This document shows, in pieces, positions 1 to 8,212 of a stretch of 64,000 nucleotides of DNA. The position numbers and the translations under genes are program-made. The DNA is from an uncultured Microbulbifer sp. (GTDB lineage Bacteria > Pseudomonadota > Gammaproteobacteria > Pseudomonadales > Cellvibrionaceae), in the NCBI RefSeq assembly GCF_913055755.1, contig NZ_CAJXKH010000003.1, positions 1 to 64,000 of the forward strand, written 5' to 3'. Position 1 is the first letter of the stretch. Each line of letters opens with the position of its first letter. The notes under the pieces were generated by a model, which was given only the letters and a program-made list of their open reading frames with translations, was not told where the DNA came from and made no database searches.

Positions 1-702
1 TCGACCGTGCACCACCGCTGGCGCAAGTGCCTGCCGGGCGGCGCCATTCTGGGGTTCTGGCTGTTTCTCGGTGCCGCGCTGCAACAGGCGAGCCTGCTGT
101 ACACCACTGCCGGCCGCGCCGGCTTCATCACCGGTTTTTACCTGTTGCTGGTGCCGGTGATCGGGCTTTCCCTCGGACATAAAACCAATCGCTGGACCTG
201 GGCCGGCATTGGCCTGGCGCTGCTGGGGCTTTACTGGCTGGCAGACTTCAGTGAAGAGGCCCAGTTGATCGGCGACCTGATGGTGTTCGCCAGCGCCTTT
301 GTGTTTGCCATTCAGGTGCTCAGTGCGGATTATTTCGTGCACCGCTACGACGCCCTGCGCCTGGCTGCTATCCAGTTTCTGGTGTGCGGCGTTTTGTCCG
401 CAGTAGCTTCGCTCATTGTCGAGCAGCCGAGCCTGCAGTCGGCGGTGGATGCCGCTTGGCCGATTGCCTATATGATGATTTTCTCCACGGCGATTGCATT
501 TACTTTCCAGTTGCTGGCACAGCGCCATGCGGCACCGTCTCACGCCACGGTGATCATGAGCCTGGAATCCGTGTTTGCGCTGGCCGCCGGCTGGCTGTTC
601 CTGAACGAACTGCTTTCTCTGCGGGAGCTGGTGGGGTGCGGGCTGATGCTGGGTGGCATGCTGGTCAGCCATTTCGGCAATCACACCGGCACTCACCACT
701 GA
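1..702 (+). CDS. EamA-family (DMT) membrane transporter, 5' end cut by window
   Basis: Integral inner-membrane protein of the drug/metabolite transporter superfamily; the substrate cannot be read from sequence. The reading frame is open to base 1, so the true start lies outside the window and the first GTG (base 7) should not be taken as the start. The visible 230 or so residues are mostly hydrophobic helices, including a GFWLFLGAALQQASL stretch early on and a C-terminal half with an SLESVFALAAGWLFLNE segment typical of the second EamA repeat. A full protein is about 300 residues, so roughly the first two helices are missing. It is followed after 10 bases by a LysE-type exporter gene, so the two may be co-transcribed. 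Confidence 0.85.
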   Translation, partial: STVHHRWRKCLPGGAILGFWLFLGAALQQASLLYTTAGRAGFITGFYLLLVPVIGLSLGHKTNRWTWAGIGLALLGLYWLADFSEEAQLIGDLMVFASAFVFAIQVLSADYFVHRYDALRLAAIQFLVCGVLSAVASLIVEQPSLQSAVDAAWPIAYMMIFSTAIAFTFQLLAQRHAAPSHATVIMSLESVFALAAGWLFLNELLSLRELVGCGLMLGGMLVSHFGNHTGTHH

Positions 703-712
703 GGGCTGTGGC

Positions 713-1345
713 ATGGGAATTCTTGAACCTTCCGGCCTGGCCCTGTTTATTTCGACTTTTTTCTTTGTGTCGATCACGCCGGGTATGTGTATGACCCTGG
801 CGCTCACCCTGGGGATGGCCATTGGCGTGCGCCGTACCCTGTGGATGATGGCTGGCGAGGTTGTCGGCGTCGGGCTGGTGGCCCTGGCCGCGGTGCTGGG
901 GGTGGCGGCGTTTATGCTGAAGTACCCGGCCGCGTTCCAGCTATTCAAATACGCCGGCGGCGTTTACCTGGGCTACCTGGGGGTGCAGATGTGGCGCTCC
1001 GGCGGGCGGCTGGTGGAGCTCGAGCAGGATGCGACAAATGCACAGCAGATTACCCGGCGGGCACTGTGGACCCAGGGTTTTGTAACCGCGGTGGCAAACC
1101 CGAAAGGCTGGGCGTTTTGTATTGCGCTGTTGCCGCCGTTTATTAACCAGCAGGGTCCGCTGGTGCCGCAACTGGCGTTGATGTTGGCAATCATCGTGGT
1201 GATGGAGACCCTGTGTATGCTGATCTATGCCAGCGGCGGTCGCACCCTCAGCAAGTTACTGCACAAGGGAGAGAATGTTCGCCTGATGAACCGGATTGCC
1301 GGTACCCTGATGCTAGGCGTGGGCCTGTGGCTCGCGCTAAGCTGA
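713..1345 (+). CDS. LysE/RhtB-family amino-acid exporter
   Basis: Predicted inner-membrane exporter of the LysE/RhtB family, whose members export amino acids or related metabolites; the substrate here is unknown. The chosen ATG at 713 gives 210 residues, the usual family length, and starts with a membrane helix (GLALFISTFFFV). An upstream in-frame start at 653 lies inside the preceding gene and adds non-conserved residues. The family signature region SITPGMCMTLALTLGMAIG falls in helix 1-2, and FVTAVANPKGWAFCIALLPPF is the typical NPK segment in the middle. About six hydrophobic segments are visible. It lies 10 bases after the EamA gene, so the two likely form one transcript. Confidence 0.85.
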   Translation: MGILEPSGLALFISTFFFVSITPGMCMTLALTLGMAIGVRRTLWMMAGEVVGVGLVALAAVLGVAAFMLKYPAAFQLFKYAGGVYLGYLGVQMWRSGGRLVELEQDATNAQQITRRALWTQGFVTAVANPKGWAFCIALLPPFINQQGPLVPQLALMLAIIVVMETLCMLIYASGGRTLSKLLHKGENVRLMNRIAGTLMLGVGLWLALS

Positions 1346-1380
1346 GACTGGTAAGCAATCAACAAACAGGGAGTGAAACC

Positions 1381-1893
1381 ATGCATCGATTCAGAGTGCT
1401 ACTGGGGATACTTGCTCTGGCACTGCTCACGCTGACCGCCTGTGGCGGTGGTGAGTCCGGTACCAAGGCGCCGGAGGACAGCGGTTCACCGGAAGTATCG
1501 GCGCCTGCACAACAGGCGGAACCTGAACCCGAGAGCAACGACAGTGGGGAGGCGCAGATGACGGCAAACAGCAATAGCGGGGCGACGCTCTGGGTCACGC
1601 AGCCCAGGGGAAACCGGCAGTGTGAAGGTGGCGGGATCTCCCTGGAGCAGAGTCGTGCGACTTTGGAGGGTAACGGGATCTCCGTCGCAGAGTCTCGCTG
1701 TGCGGTGCGCACCGACCGTATGTATCCGTCCGTGTGCGGTGGCGCCACGGGAGACATCCTGGTACACCGCATTCCCGCATCCATGCTGGACGCAGCCCTG
1801 CAGCTGGGGTTTGACCCTGCCTCGCAGGTACCCCACCGTTTCAGCAAATGCCCGCCGGATACGGGCCCGGGCCACAGTAACCCCACCCACTGA
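1381..1893 (+). CDS. Small cysteine-containing lipoprotein of unknown function
   Basis: Predicted lipoprotein of 170 residues. The ATG at 1381 is chosen because it begins a lipoprotein signal (hydrophobic core LLGILALALLTL followed by the lipobox LTAC); the longer open frame to 1213 overlaps the LysE gene and is not coding. After the modified cysteine comes a Pro/Glu/Ser/Asn-rich linker (about residues 20-60), then a compact C-terminal domain with four cysteines (motifs RQCEGGG, SRCAV, PSVCGG, SKCPPD) that could form two disulphides in the periplasm. I do not recognise the domain. It follows the LysE-type gene by 35 bases and precedes the cueR promoter. Confidence 0.75.
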   Translation: MHRFRVLLGILALALLTLTACGGGESGTKAPEDSGSPEVSAPAQQAEPEPESNDSGEAQMTANSNSGATLWVTQPRGNRQCEGGGISLEQSRATLEGNGISVAESRCAVRTDRMYPSVCGGATGDILVHRIPASMLDAALQLGFDPASQVPHRFSKCPPDTGPGHSNPTH

Positions 1894-1936
1894 GCCGGCT
1901 CTCCTGGCTCATCCGGCTGGGTCTTGCCGCCGGGGG

Positions 1937-1967
1937 TTGACCTTACCCCCGGGGCAGGCTAAAAACT
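1937..1967 (+). promoter_or_regulatory. CueR-type copper promoter upstream of cueR
   Basis: A -35 element TTGACC (1937-1942) and a -10-like AAAACT (1962-1967) are separated by 19 bases, the overlong spacing typical of promoters controlled by MerR-family activators. Between them lies an imperfect dyad (CCTTACCCCCGGGGCAGG) resembling the CueR operator of E. coli copA. The start codon of cueR is 35 bases downstream. This suggests the regulator controls its own gene, since no copA or cueO follows. Confidence 0.65.
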
Positions 1968-2001
1968 CCCGCATGGTTGTTGCAGCCATGAAGGAGCCAT
2001 C

Positions 2002-2397
2002 ATGAATATCTCCCAGGCCGCCAAACAGGCGGGCCTCACGTCCAAAGCACTGCGCTACTACGAGTCTGTCTCGCTGGTCATACCGGGGCGCAATCCCAAC
2101 GGCTATCGCGAATACTCCCCCGCGGAGGTGGAAACCCTGCGCTTTATCCAGCGCGCCCGCAGCAGTGGCTTTTCCGTGGAGGAAGTGGGGGAGCTGTTGC
2201 AGCTGTACCGCAACCCGGCGCGCCGCAGTCACGACGCCAAACTGCTGGTACGGGAAAAGATCGAGCAGGTGGAAGAGCAGCTGCGCAACCTCAAAGAGAT
2301 GCGCAGCAACCTGAGGGCCCTGGCGGATGCCTGTGCCGGAGACGACTCACCCCATTGCGCGATCCTGGATCAGCTCGCCGGTGGTGAGTCCCGCTAG
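2002..2397 (+). CDS. cueR: Cu(I)-responsive MerR-family regulator CueR
   Basis: Transcription activator that senses cytoplasmic Cu(I) (and Ag/Au in characterised relatives) and twists overlong promoters into an active form. The 131 residues show the N-terminal winged helix-turn-helix (NISQAAKQAGLTSKALRYYE), a long dimerisation helix (about residues 75-108), and the metal-binding loop C111-x7-C119 (CAGDDSPHC), which is the CueR pattern and separates it from zinc- or mercury-sensing relatives. An AAGGAG ribosome site lies six bases before the ATG. The target efflux ATPase is not in the window. Its stop codon abuts the stop of the convergent pectinesterase gene. Confidence 0.92.
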   Translation: MNISQAAKQAGLTSKALRYYESVSLVIPGRNPNGYREYSPAEVETLRFIQRARSSGFSVEEVGELLQLYRNPARRSHDAKLLVREKIEQVEEQLRNLKEMRSNLRALADACAGDDSPHCAILDQLAGGESR

Positions 2398-3552
2398 TCA
2401 CTGCGACTTGGTGAAAGGTGGTTTCCAGTCGCCAAAGATATTGTCGAGGGTGTAACGCGCGGCTTCCGCTTGCGTGAGCTGGCGTCGCTTCGGGGTCACC
2501 GCAGCGCCGGGGCCGTGGCTGCCGTACTCGAAAAAGCGCGAGTTCTCCGGGGTAAACACCGTGCTCTTTGTGCCATCGCGACTGGTACCGCGCATGGAGG
2601 CCCAGCCTTCGCGGGGAATGTGGTCATCCATATAGCTATTGATAAACACACTGGCGCCGATGGCGTCGGGGTCCGCATAGCGGCCGTCGGCAAAGGTCGT
2701 GGTGGGGTGCCAGGGCCGCCCCAGCGGGGACGAATCGGCCGGCACCCCGGGGGCTTTCAGCAGGCGGCAGTTGAGAAACACCAGACCGAAATCGTTGCCA
2801 ATATCCGTGCTGGGAGCGGTGACGTAGCCAACGTGGTCGCGCTCGGTGCCGCGGGGGCGGGTGATGATATCCGAGCGATCAAATACCGCCTGGCCGGCCC
2901 CGAATATAAAGTCCACATTGCCCTCGATCACACTGTCCACAAAGTAACTGCGCCCGCCCTGTACAAACAGGGTGTCCTGGTATCCCAGCAGACGCACATT
3001 GCGAAACGCCGAGCGGTCGCTGCCCAAGCCAGTTTCCAGCGCTACCGCCTGGGTGCCGTTGACCTTATCCGTGTGATCCTTGGGCAGGGCATCGCTGGCG
3101 AGGAAATCGAAGCTGTTCTCGATGGTCAGGTCGCTGGCGGAGAAATCCGTCGCCTCCACCGTCAGTGTCGCCGTGGCAAAGGTGCCCATGGTCTCTTTAG
3201 ACGAGGGATCGGCCCCCGGGGCCGGCATTCCCGCGTAGTCCCCGTAACGGATGACCGTCTTGTCGCGCCCGGCGCCCACCAGGCTGATATTGGGCTTGCT
3301 CACCAGCACCTTTTCCCGGTAGCTCCCTTCCGGCAGGTAGATCACATACCGGCTGTTGCCACCAGCCGGTGCCGCCTCCAGCGCCGCACGGATGGTGGGG
3401 TAGGTCTGCGCGCTCGCAAATTCCGCGCCGGCCACCGGTTCCGGAGCTACCACCGCACTGTATTTGACCGGCGTCGCGCAGGCCGCGCCGGACAGGGAGA
3501 AAAGGAGAGCACCCCGGGTCAGGGTTTTGAACAGAGAAGAGATGTTGGCCAT
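2398..3552 (-). CDS. Secreted pectinesterase (pectin methylesterase, CE8)
   Basis: Hydrolyses the methyl esters of pectin, releasing methanol and making pectate available to lyases. The 384-residue protein begins with a Sec signal peptide (hydrophobic core LLFSLSGA, likely cleavage after ACA near residue 27) and is probably periplasmic or secreted. Family CE8 landmarks occur in order: YPTIRAALEAAP, a QAVAL segment, YQDTLF, GNVDFIFG carrying the catalytic aspartate and neighbouring oxyanion residues, and LGRPW carrying the conserved arginine. Length and the inserted loops resemble the Erwinia PemA type. It stands alone with no other pectinase gene nearby. The 194-base gap upstream separates it from the divergent prfB. 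Confidence 0.92.
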   Translation of the reverse strand: MANISSLFKTLTRGALLFSLSGAACATPVKYSAVVAPEPVAGAEFASAQTYPTIRAALEAAPAGGNSRYVIYLPEGSYREKVLVSKPNISLVGAGRDKTVIRYGDYAGMPAPGADPSSKETMGTFATATLTVEATDFSASDLTIENSFDFLASDALPKDHTDKVNGTQAVALETGLGSDRSAFRNVRLLGYQDTLFVQGGRSYFVDSVIEGNVDFIFGAGQAVFDRSDIITRPRGTERDHVGYVTAPSTDIGNDFGLVFLNCRLLKAPGVPADSSPLGRPWHPTTTFADGRYADPDAIGASVFINSYMDDHIPREGWASMRGTSRDGTKSTVFTPENSRFFEYGSHGPGAAVTPKRRQLTQAEAARYTLDNIFGDWKPPFTKSQ

Positions 3553-3680
3553 GATCGAGAATCCGTGCTCCTGATTGGTCTGATCTTGCTTTGTTATTGG
3601 TCAGGCCATTCTAGCCTCGCCAAGGAAGTGGGCTCAAGGGGCGGCAAGCAACCCGAGCCCTATCGACGAGCGCAGCCCCC

Positions 3681-3709
3681 TTAATTCTGCCCGGATCCTG
3701 AGGTAGAAT
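3681..3709 (+). promoter_or_regulatory. Candidate sigma-70 promoter for prfB
   Basis: TTAATT (3681-3686) and TAGAAT (3704-3709) are separated by exactly 17 bases and sit 37 bases before the prfB start codon. The -10 is good, the -35 is weak, and no better candidate is visible in the gap. Confidence 0.4.
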
Positions 3710-3746
3710 GCGCGGCCGCTTAAACCGACGGAAGCCCGCAGAATCT

Positions 3747-4842
3747 ATGGAAATCAATCCGCTTCTCAATCAGCTGAAAGACCTCGAAGAGCGCACCGAC
3801 GTTCTTAGGGGGTATCTTTGACTACGCTAGCAAGAAAGAGCGCCTGACCGAAGTCGAGCTGGAACTGGCCGAGCCCAGCGTCTGGGACGACCCCGACCGC
3901 GCCCAGGAGCTCGGTCGCGAACGCTCCGCCCTGGAAGCCGTCGTAAAAACCATCGAAGACCTCGACAGCGGCGTCAGCGACAGCCGCGAACTGCTGGATA
4001 TGGCAGTGGAAGAGGGCGATGAAGACTCCGTCGCAGAAGTCGCCAGCGAACTCGACAACCTCCAGCAGCAGCTGGAAACCCTCGAATTCCGCCGCATGTT
4101 CTCCGGTGAAACCGACCCCAACAACGCCTACCTGGACATCCAGGCCGGCTCCGGCGGCACCGAGGCCCAGGACTGGGCCGAAATGCTGCTGCGCATGTAC
4201 CTGCGCTGGGGTGAAGCCCACGGCTTCAAAACCACCCTCGAAGAAGCCTCCGCGGGCGAAGTCGCCGGCATCAAAAGTGCCACCATCCACTTCCAGGGCG
4301 AATACGCCTTCGGCTGGCTGCGCACCGAAACCGGCGTACACCGCCTGGTACGGAAATCCCCGTTCGACTCCGGCAACCGCCGCCACACCTCGTTCACCTC
4401 CGTCTTCGTCTCCCCGGAGATCGACGACAACATCGAGATCGAAGTGGACAAATCCCAGGTGCGCGAAGACACCTACCGCGCCTCCGGCGCCGGCGGTCAG
4501 CACGTCAACAAAACCGACTCCGCCGTGCGCTTGACCCACATCGAGTCCGGTATTGTCGTCGCCTGCCAGAGCGAGCGCTCCCAGCACCAGAACCGCGACA
4601 AGGCGTGGAAAATGCTGCGCGCGAAACTGTACGAGCAGGAAATGCAGAAGCGCAACGCCGAAAAACAGGCGATGGAAGAAAGCAAATCCGACATCGGCTG
4701 GGGCAGCCAGATCCGCTCCTACGTACTGGACGACCAGCGCATCAAAGACCTGCGCACCAGCGTCCAGACCAGTAACTGCCAGGCAGTACTGGATGGTGAC
4801 CTGGATCAGTTTATTGAAGCGAGTCTGAAAGCAGGGCTGTAA
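3747..4842 (+). CDS. prfB: Peptide chain release factor 2 (programmed +1 frameshift)
   Basis: RF2 recognises UAA and UGA stop codons and triggers peptide release on the ribosome. The gene is in two frames. Codons 1-24 run from ATG 3747 to CTT 3816-3818, where an in-frame TGA (3819-3821) stops frame 0; a +1 shift continues with GAC at 3820 to the TAA at 4842. The joined product is 364 residues, the normal RF2 length. The second part carries the SPF tripeptide anticodon ([10 protein letters not shown]) and the GGQ catalytic motif ([16 protein letters not shown]). Most third codon positions are C, more so than in other genes here. lysS follows after 249 bases, as in E. coli where the two are neighbours. 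Confidence 0.97.
3807..3822 (+). promoter_or_regulatory. prfB +1 frameshift signal
   Basis: AGGGGG (an internal Shine-Dalgarno sequence, 3807-3812), a three-base spacer TAT, then CTT TGA C form the classical RF2 autoregulatory site, and match the E. coli site as I remember it. When RF2 is scarce, slow reading of TGA lets the ribosome slip from CTT to TTT, and synthesis continues. Confidence 0.95.
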
Positions 4843-4914
4843 GCCCAAGTTTCAAAGTAAAAGCCTCAAATCGCTTTTTGCTTACGAAGTTAAATACTTC
4901 AAATCGAAGGCGGA

Positions 4915-5014
4915 GTGCTGGGGATTCGGTTTCGAAAGCGTCGGCAACAGGGATGTTGCCGACGCAGCGTACAGGGATGTATTCACAGCGGTTTCGAAAC
5001 CGAATACCCAGTGC
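4915..5014. repeat. Folded intergenic repeat, copy 1 (long arms plus inner hairpin)
   Basis: The outer arms 4915-4937 and 4992-5014 are complementary at 20 of 23 positions, with 14 consecutive perfect pairs (4924-4937 with 4992-5005). Inside is a perfect 12-base hairpin (4938-4949 with 4954-4965, loop GGGA), followed by an unpaired 25-base core (4966-4990) carrying ACAGGGATGT. Read on the minus strand, the core is 18/25 identical to a core in the element at 53421-53572. No open reading frame lies inside. A direct TACGAAGT flanks the element at 4883-4890 and 5052-5059, possibly by chance. The rest of the 4843-5091 gap holds nothing else I can recognise. Confidence 0.85.
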
Positions 5015-5091
5015 TTCGTCGCCACGGACTTTGCAAAGAACTCCGAAGAGCTACGAAGTCCGAAACACACCCAAAAGACATGTGATAGATC

Positions 5092-6585
5092 ATGAGCAAC
5101 ACACCAACTCAGCAAGACGAAAACAAACTGATCGCCGAGCGCCGCGCCAAACTGAGTGCCATGCGCGAGAAGGGCAACGCCTTCCCGAACAGCTTTCGCC
5201 GCGAAAACCTCGCCGCCGACCTGCAAAAAGAGTTTGGTGAAAAGACCAAGGAAGAACTGGAAAGCGAAGGCAACACCGCCTGCGTCGCCGGCCGAATCCT
5301 CGCCAAGCGCGGCCCCTTCATGGTCATCCAGGACGTCTCCGACCGCATCCAGCTGTACGCCGACAAAACCGCACAGAAAGATATCAAAGACCGCTGGGGT
5401 ACCTGGGACATCGGCGACATCGTCGGCGTCAAGGGCAGCCTGCACAAATCCGGCAAAGGCGACCTCTACGTCAACTGTGAAGAATACAGCCTGCTCACCA
5501 AAGCCCTGCGCCCGCTGCCGGAAAAATTCCACGGTATTGCCGACCAGGAAATGCGCTACCGCCAGCGCTATGTAGACCTCATCGCCACCCCAGAGTCCCG
5601 CGACGTATTCCGCATCCGCTCCGAAGTGATCAGCTACATCCGCAGCTTCCTGAATAAAAGCCACTTCATGGAAGTGGAAACCCCCATGCTGCAGGTCATC
5701 CCCGGCGGTGCCACCGCGCGCCCGTTCATCACCCACCACAACGCGCTCGACATCGACATGTACCTGCGCATCGCGCCGGAACTGTACCTCAAGCGCCTGG
5801 TAGTGGGCGGCTTTGAACGCGTCTACGAAATCAACCGCAACTTCCGCAACGAAGGCCTGTCCACCCGCCACAATCCCGAGTTCACCATGCTCGAGTTCTA
5901 CCAGGCGTACGCGGACTACAACGACCTCATGGATCTCACCGAGTCCATGATCCGCGGCATCTGCACCGACGTACTGGGCAGCACCACCGTCGAATACCAG
6001 GGCAGCAGCTACGATTTCGCCAAGCCGTTCGACCGTATCAGCGTGTTCGACTCCATCCTCAAGTACAACCCCGAGCTGAGCGCATCCGATATCGACAATA
6101 TCGAAAGCGCAAAGAAAGTCGCGGAAAACCTGGAAATCCCGCTCAAGGAAATCTGGGGCCTGGGCAAGATCCAGATCGAGATCTTCGAGAAAACCGTCGA
6201 GCATCGCCTCGACCAGCCGACCTTTATCACCGAGTACCCGACCGAAGTGTCGCCCCTGGCTCGGCGCAACGACGACAACCCGTTCGTCACCGACCGCTTC
6301 GAGTTTTTCGTCGGTGGCCGCGAAATTGCCAACGGCTTCTCCGAGCTCAACGACGCCGAGGACCAGGCCGAGCGCTTCAAGGCCCAGGTTGCCGAAAAGG
6401 ACGCGGGCGATATTGAAGCCATGCACTACGATGCGGACTACATCCGTGCACTGGAGTACGGTCTGCCACCGACAGCCGGCGAAGGTATCGGTATCGATCG
6501 ACTGGTGATGCTGTTGACCGACTCACCGTCAATTCGCGACGTGCTTCTATTCCCGCACATGCGCCCGGAAACCCACGGCGAATAA
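5092..6585 (+). CDS. lysS: Lysyl-tRNA synthetase, class II
   Basis: Charges tRNA-Lys with lysine in the cytoplasm. The 497 residues are the usual length. An N-terminal OB-fold anticodon-binding domain (about 60-170) is followed by the class II catalytic core: motif 1 ([21 protein letters not shown]), motif 2 ([20 protein letters not shown]) and motif 3 near the end ([16 protein letters not shown]). The ATG at 5092 gives the standard start, though the ribosome site before it is weak. It lies downstream of prfB beyond a folded repeat, and ends at a strong terminator. Like prfB, it favours C-ending codons. Confidence 0.97.
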   Translation: MSNTPTQQDENKLIAERRAKLSAMREKGNAFPNSFRRENLAADLQKEFGEKTKEELESEGNTACVAGRILAKRGPFMVIQDVSDRIQLYADKTAQKDIKDRWGTWDIGDIVGVKGSLHKSGKGDLYVNCEEYSLLTKALRPLPEKFHGIADQEMRYRQRYVDLIATPESRDVFRIRSEVISYIRSFLNKSHFMEVETPMLQVIPGGATARPFITHHNALDIDMYLRIAPELYLKRLVVGGFERVYEINRNFRNEGLSTRHNPEFTMLEFYQAYADYNDLMDLTESMIRGICTDVLGSTTVEYQGSSYDFAKPFDRISVFDSILKYNPELSASDIDNIESAKKVAENLEIPLKEIWGLGKIQIEIFEKTVEHRLDQPTFITEYPTEVSPLARRNDDNPFVTDRFEFFVGGREIANGFSELNDAEDQAERFKAQVAEKDAGDIEAMHYDADYIRALEYGLPPTAGEGIGIDRLVMLLTDSPSIRDVLLFPHMRPETHGE

Positions 6586-6607
6586 GGTCGGGGCGAGATG
6601 TGAAAAG

Positions 6608-6643
6608 AAGGGCGATAACCGATCCGGTTATCGCCCTTTTTTT
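6608..6643 (+). terminator. Rho-independent terminator after lysS
   Basis: A perfect 14-base stem (6608-6621 with 6625-6638) with a three-base loop is followed by a T tract to 6643. It lies 22 bases after the lysS stop and just before the end of the convergent gene. Confidence 0.92.
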
Positions 6644-6665
6644 GCAGCCGTAATCAGGGAGAGTG

Positions 6666-7511
6666 TCAGCCGCGTATGCCCAGTGGCCCGCTGGGCAGGT
6701 AAATGATCTCACTGCCGGAGCTACCCTGGCGCTGGATTTCTACCGCCACATTTTTTCCCGGTTCCACCTGGTAGACCTGGGTGCGCAGGTCGCCCATATG
6801 GAAGACGCGCTGATTGTTGTAACGGATGATTTTGTCACCGCGTCTGAGGCCCGCTTCATAGGCCGGTGCCGCTTCCAGCAGATCGCCAATATGCAGCTCC
6901 GTATTACTGCCCATGGCACTGAGATACTGTTCGTATTCCCGGGTGCTGAGCTCCTGCTCGAACACCCGACGCGGGTTGCTGTAGGTGTGGATCTTCTGCT
7001 GGAGTTCCCGCGCCTGTTGCGACGTCTTGTCATTCAGGAAGCGGAATTGATAGGTCAATTGCATCTGTTCGTACTGGATGCGCTCCTGCCTGTCGACAAT
7101 ATACTGTGCCCGCTCCGGAGTGAGGCCCGCATCGGTCAGTCTCCTGATCTGGTGTTCGCGCATGCGCTGGAAACGGCGCTCGTGCTCCTCCGCCTGTTGC
7201 CGCCCTGCAGAATCATGCTGTACTGCGGGATCCCCCGGGGCGACCGAGACAGTGCGGGTTTCTGCGTCGCCAGGGTTGGGGTCTAGCCGGTTGCTGAGCT
7301 CGTTGACCAGTTCCAGCAACTGGCTCTGGATTTTCAGGGTCTCGTCGAGGGTGGTCTCCAGCTGCTGGATCCGTGACTCCAGGGTATTTTTTGCGGAAAA
7401 CAGCGTGACCGCGGGCAGCGCGTCGTCGGATTGGGCCCAGCGTGTGAGGGCGGCGCCTGTAAGCACCAGGGTGACCGCGAGGGTGGCGGCCACCGGCTTC
7501 GGCAGGTTCAT
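6666..7511 (-). CDS. Membrane-anchored coiled-coil PDZ-domain protein
   Basis: Predicted bitopic protein of 281 residues. One membrane anchor (about residues 7-24) is followed by a periplasmic part: heptad-rich helix (about 40-75), a charged Gln/Arg/Glu-rich helical segment (about 105-190), and a C-terminal PDZ domain (about 205-275) with the ligand groove region LLEAAPAYEAGLRRGDKII. There is no protease domain, so it probably binds C-terminal peptides or acts as an adaptor. GspC of type II secretion also combines an anchor and a PDZ domain, but no other secretion genes are nearby and the homology region is absent. No partner can be named. It is transcribed alone and converges on lysS. Confidence 0.7.
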   Translation of the reverse strand: MNLPKPVAATLAVTLVLTGAALTRWAQSDDALPAVTLFSAKNTLESRIQQLETTLDETLKIQSQLLELVNELSNRLDPNPGDAETRTVSVAPGDPAVQHDSAGRQQAEEHERRFQRMREHQIRRLTDAGLTPERAQYIVDRQERIQYEQMQLTYQFRFLNDKTSQQARELQQKIHTYSNPRRVFEQELSTREYEQYLSAMGSNTELHIGDLLEAAPAYEAGLRRGDKIIRYNNQRVFHMGDLRTQVYQVEPGKNVAVEIQRQGSSGSEIIYLPSGPLGIRG

Positions 7512-7564
7512 AGCAGCCTCTGTCGTGTATTTCGCCCCGAAAAAATATGCCGGGGCAACGACAA

Positions 7565-8173
7565 TTATATAACCACCAGGTGATTGGGCAGCTCGTTCTT
7601 GACTACGGTGGCGGGTGCAGCTTCCTCCAGCAGCTCACCGCATTTTTGTACGCAGTGGACGTAGGCTTCACTGGTCCTGCCTTTTTTGACCTCGCGAATA
7701 AAGTTTTCCACGATTTCCTGCCAGGACTCGTTGGTAATATGTTCCGCCAGGCCGCGATCGGCGAGGATTTCTACGTAATGCTCCGCCTGGGCAACAAAAA
7801 TAAGCAGACCCAGCCGGTGTTTGGTGCTGTGCAGTTCGTGCTCCAGGAATTGCCGCCGCGCCAGGTTGGATGCGCGCCAGAATTTCACTTTTTTCGGTAC
7901 CAGGCGCATGGTCAGCGGGCGCCAGCGGAAGAGGACGGCAAGGGCAATAAACAGGATCCACTGCAGGGTAAACGCCTGCTGGTAGTCCAGCCACCAGGGG
8001 AGAAACTGCAGCAGTGGGGCGAGCAGCAGGGCGAGAAATGCCGCCCACAGGGTGGATATGTACAGGTAGTTGTCGGCGCGGTGGGCGAGTACCGTTACCA
8101 CCTCGGCATCGGTGCGGGATTCCACCTCTTTGATCGCCTCTGCCAGCGTGCGTTTTTCCGTTGCGCTCAGCAT
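7565..8173 (-). CDS. TPM-domain membrane protein (short form)
   Basis: A 202-residue protein whose start (LSATEKRTLAEAIKEVESRTDAEVVTVLA) matches the first half of a TPM domain. The domain is interrupted by two hydrophobic segments (about residues 40-85, WAAFLALLLAPLLQFLPWW and QWILFIALAVLF), then continues with a GLLIFVAQAEHYVEILADRG segment and a C-terminal helix. This is the DUF/TPM form that often accompanies a YgcG-like protein and LemA, as here. Function is unknown; TPM proteins have been linked to membrane-protein complexes and, in plants, photosystem II repair. It is the last gene of a three-gene minus-strand cluster, 39 bases after its neighbour. Confidence 0.75.
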   Translation of the reverse strand: MLSATEKRTLAEAIKEVESRTDAEVVTVLAHRADNYLYISTLWAAFLALLLAPLLQFLPWWLDYQQAFTLQWILFIALAVLFRWRPLTMRLVPKKVKFWRASNLARRQFLEHELHSTKHRLGLLIFVAQAEHYVEILADRGLAEHITNESWQEIVENFIREVKKGRTSEAYVHCVQKCGELLEEAAPATVVKNELPNHLVVI

Positions 8174-8212
8174 CTTGTTTCCGTTTGTTTTCGCCCCGTT
8201 ACCATTCGCGTG

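Noticed and set aside
2470-3684. 404-residue open frame opposite the pectinesterase
   Set aside because: Shadow frame: the minus-strand gene has all CE8 motifs, and the opposite translation has no recognisable domain.
3819-3821. In-frame TGA in prfB as a nonsense mutation
   Set aside because: It sits in the exact context of the programmed RF2 frameshift site, and the +1 frame completes a normal protein.
4883-5059. TACGAAGT direct repeats as target-site duplication of the folded repeat
   Set aside because: The copies lie 30-40 bases from the arms and the sequence is short, so chance is not excluded.
4882-6426. Long antisense open frame (514 residues) over lysS
   Set aside because: An effect of strong C3 bias in lysS, which removes stop codons on the other strand. 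No motif or ribosome site.
6666-7511. GspC-type secretion protein
   Set aside because: It has an anchor and a PDZ domain, but no type II secretion homology region and no other gsp genes nearby.
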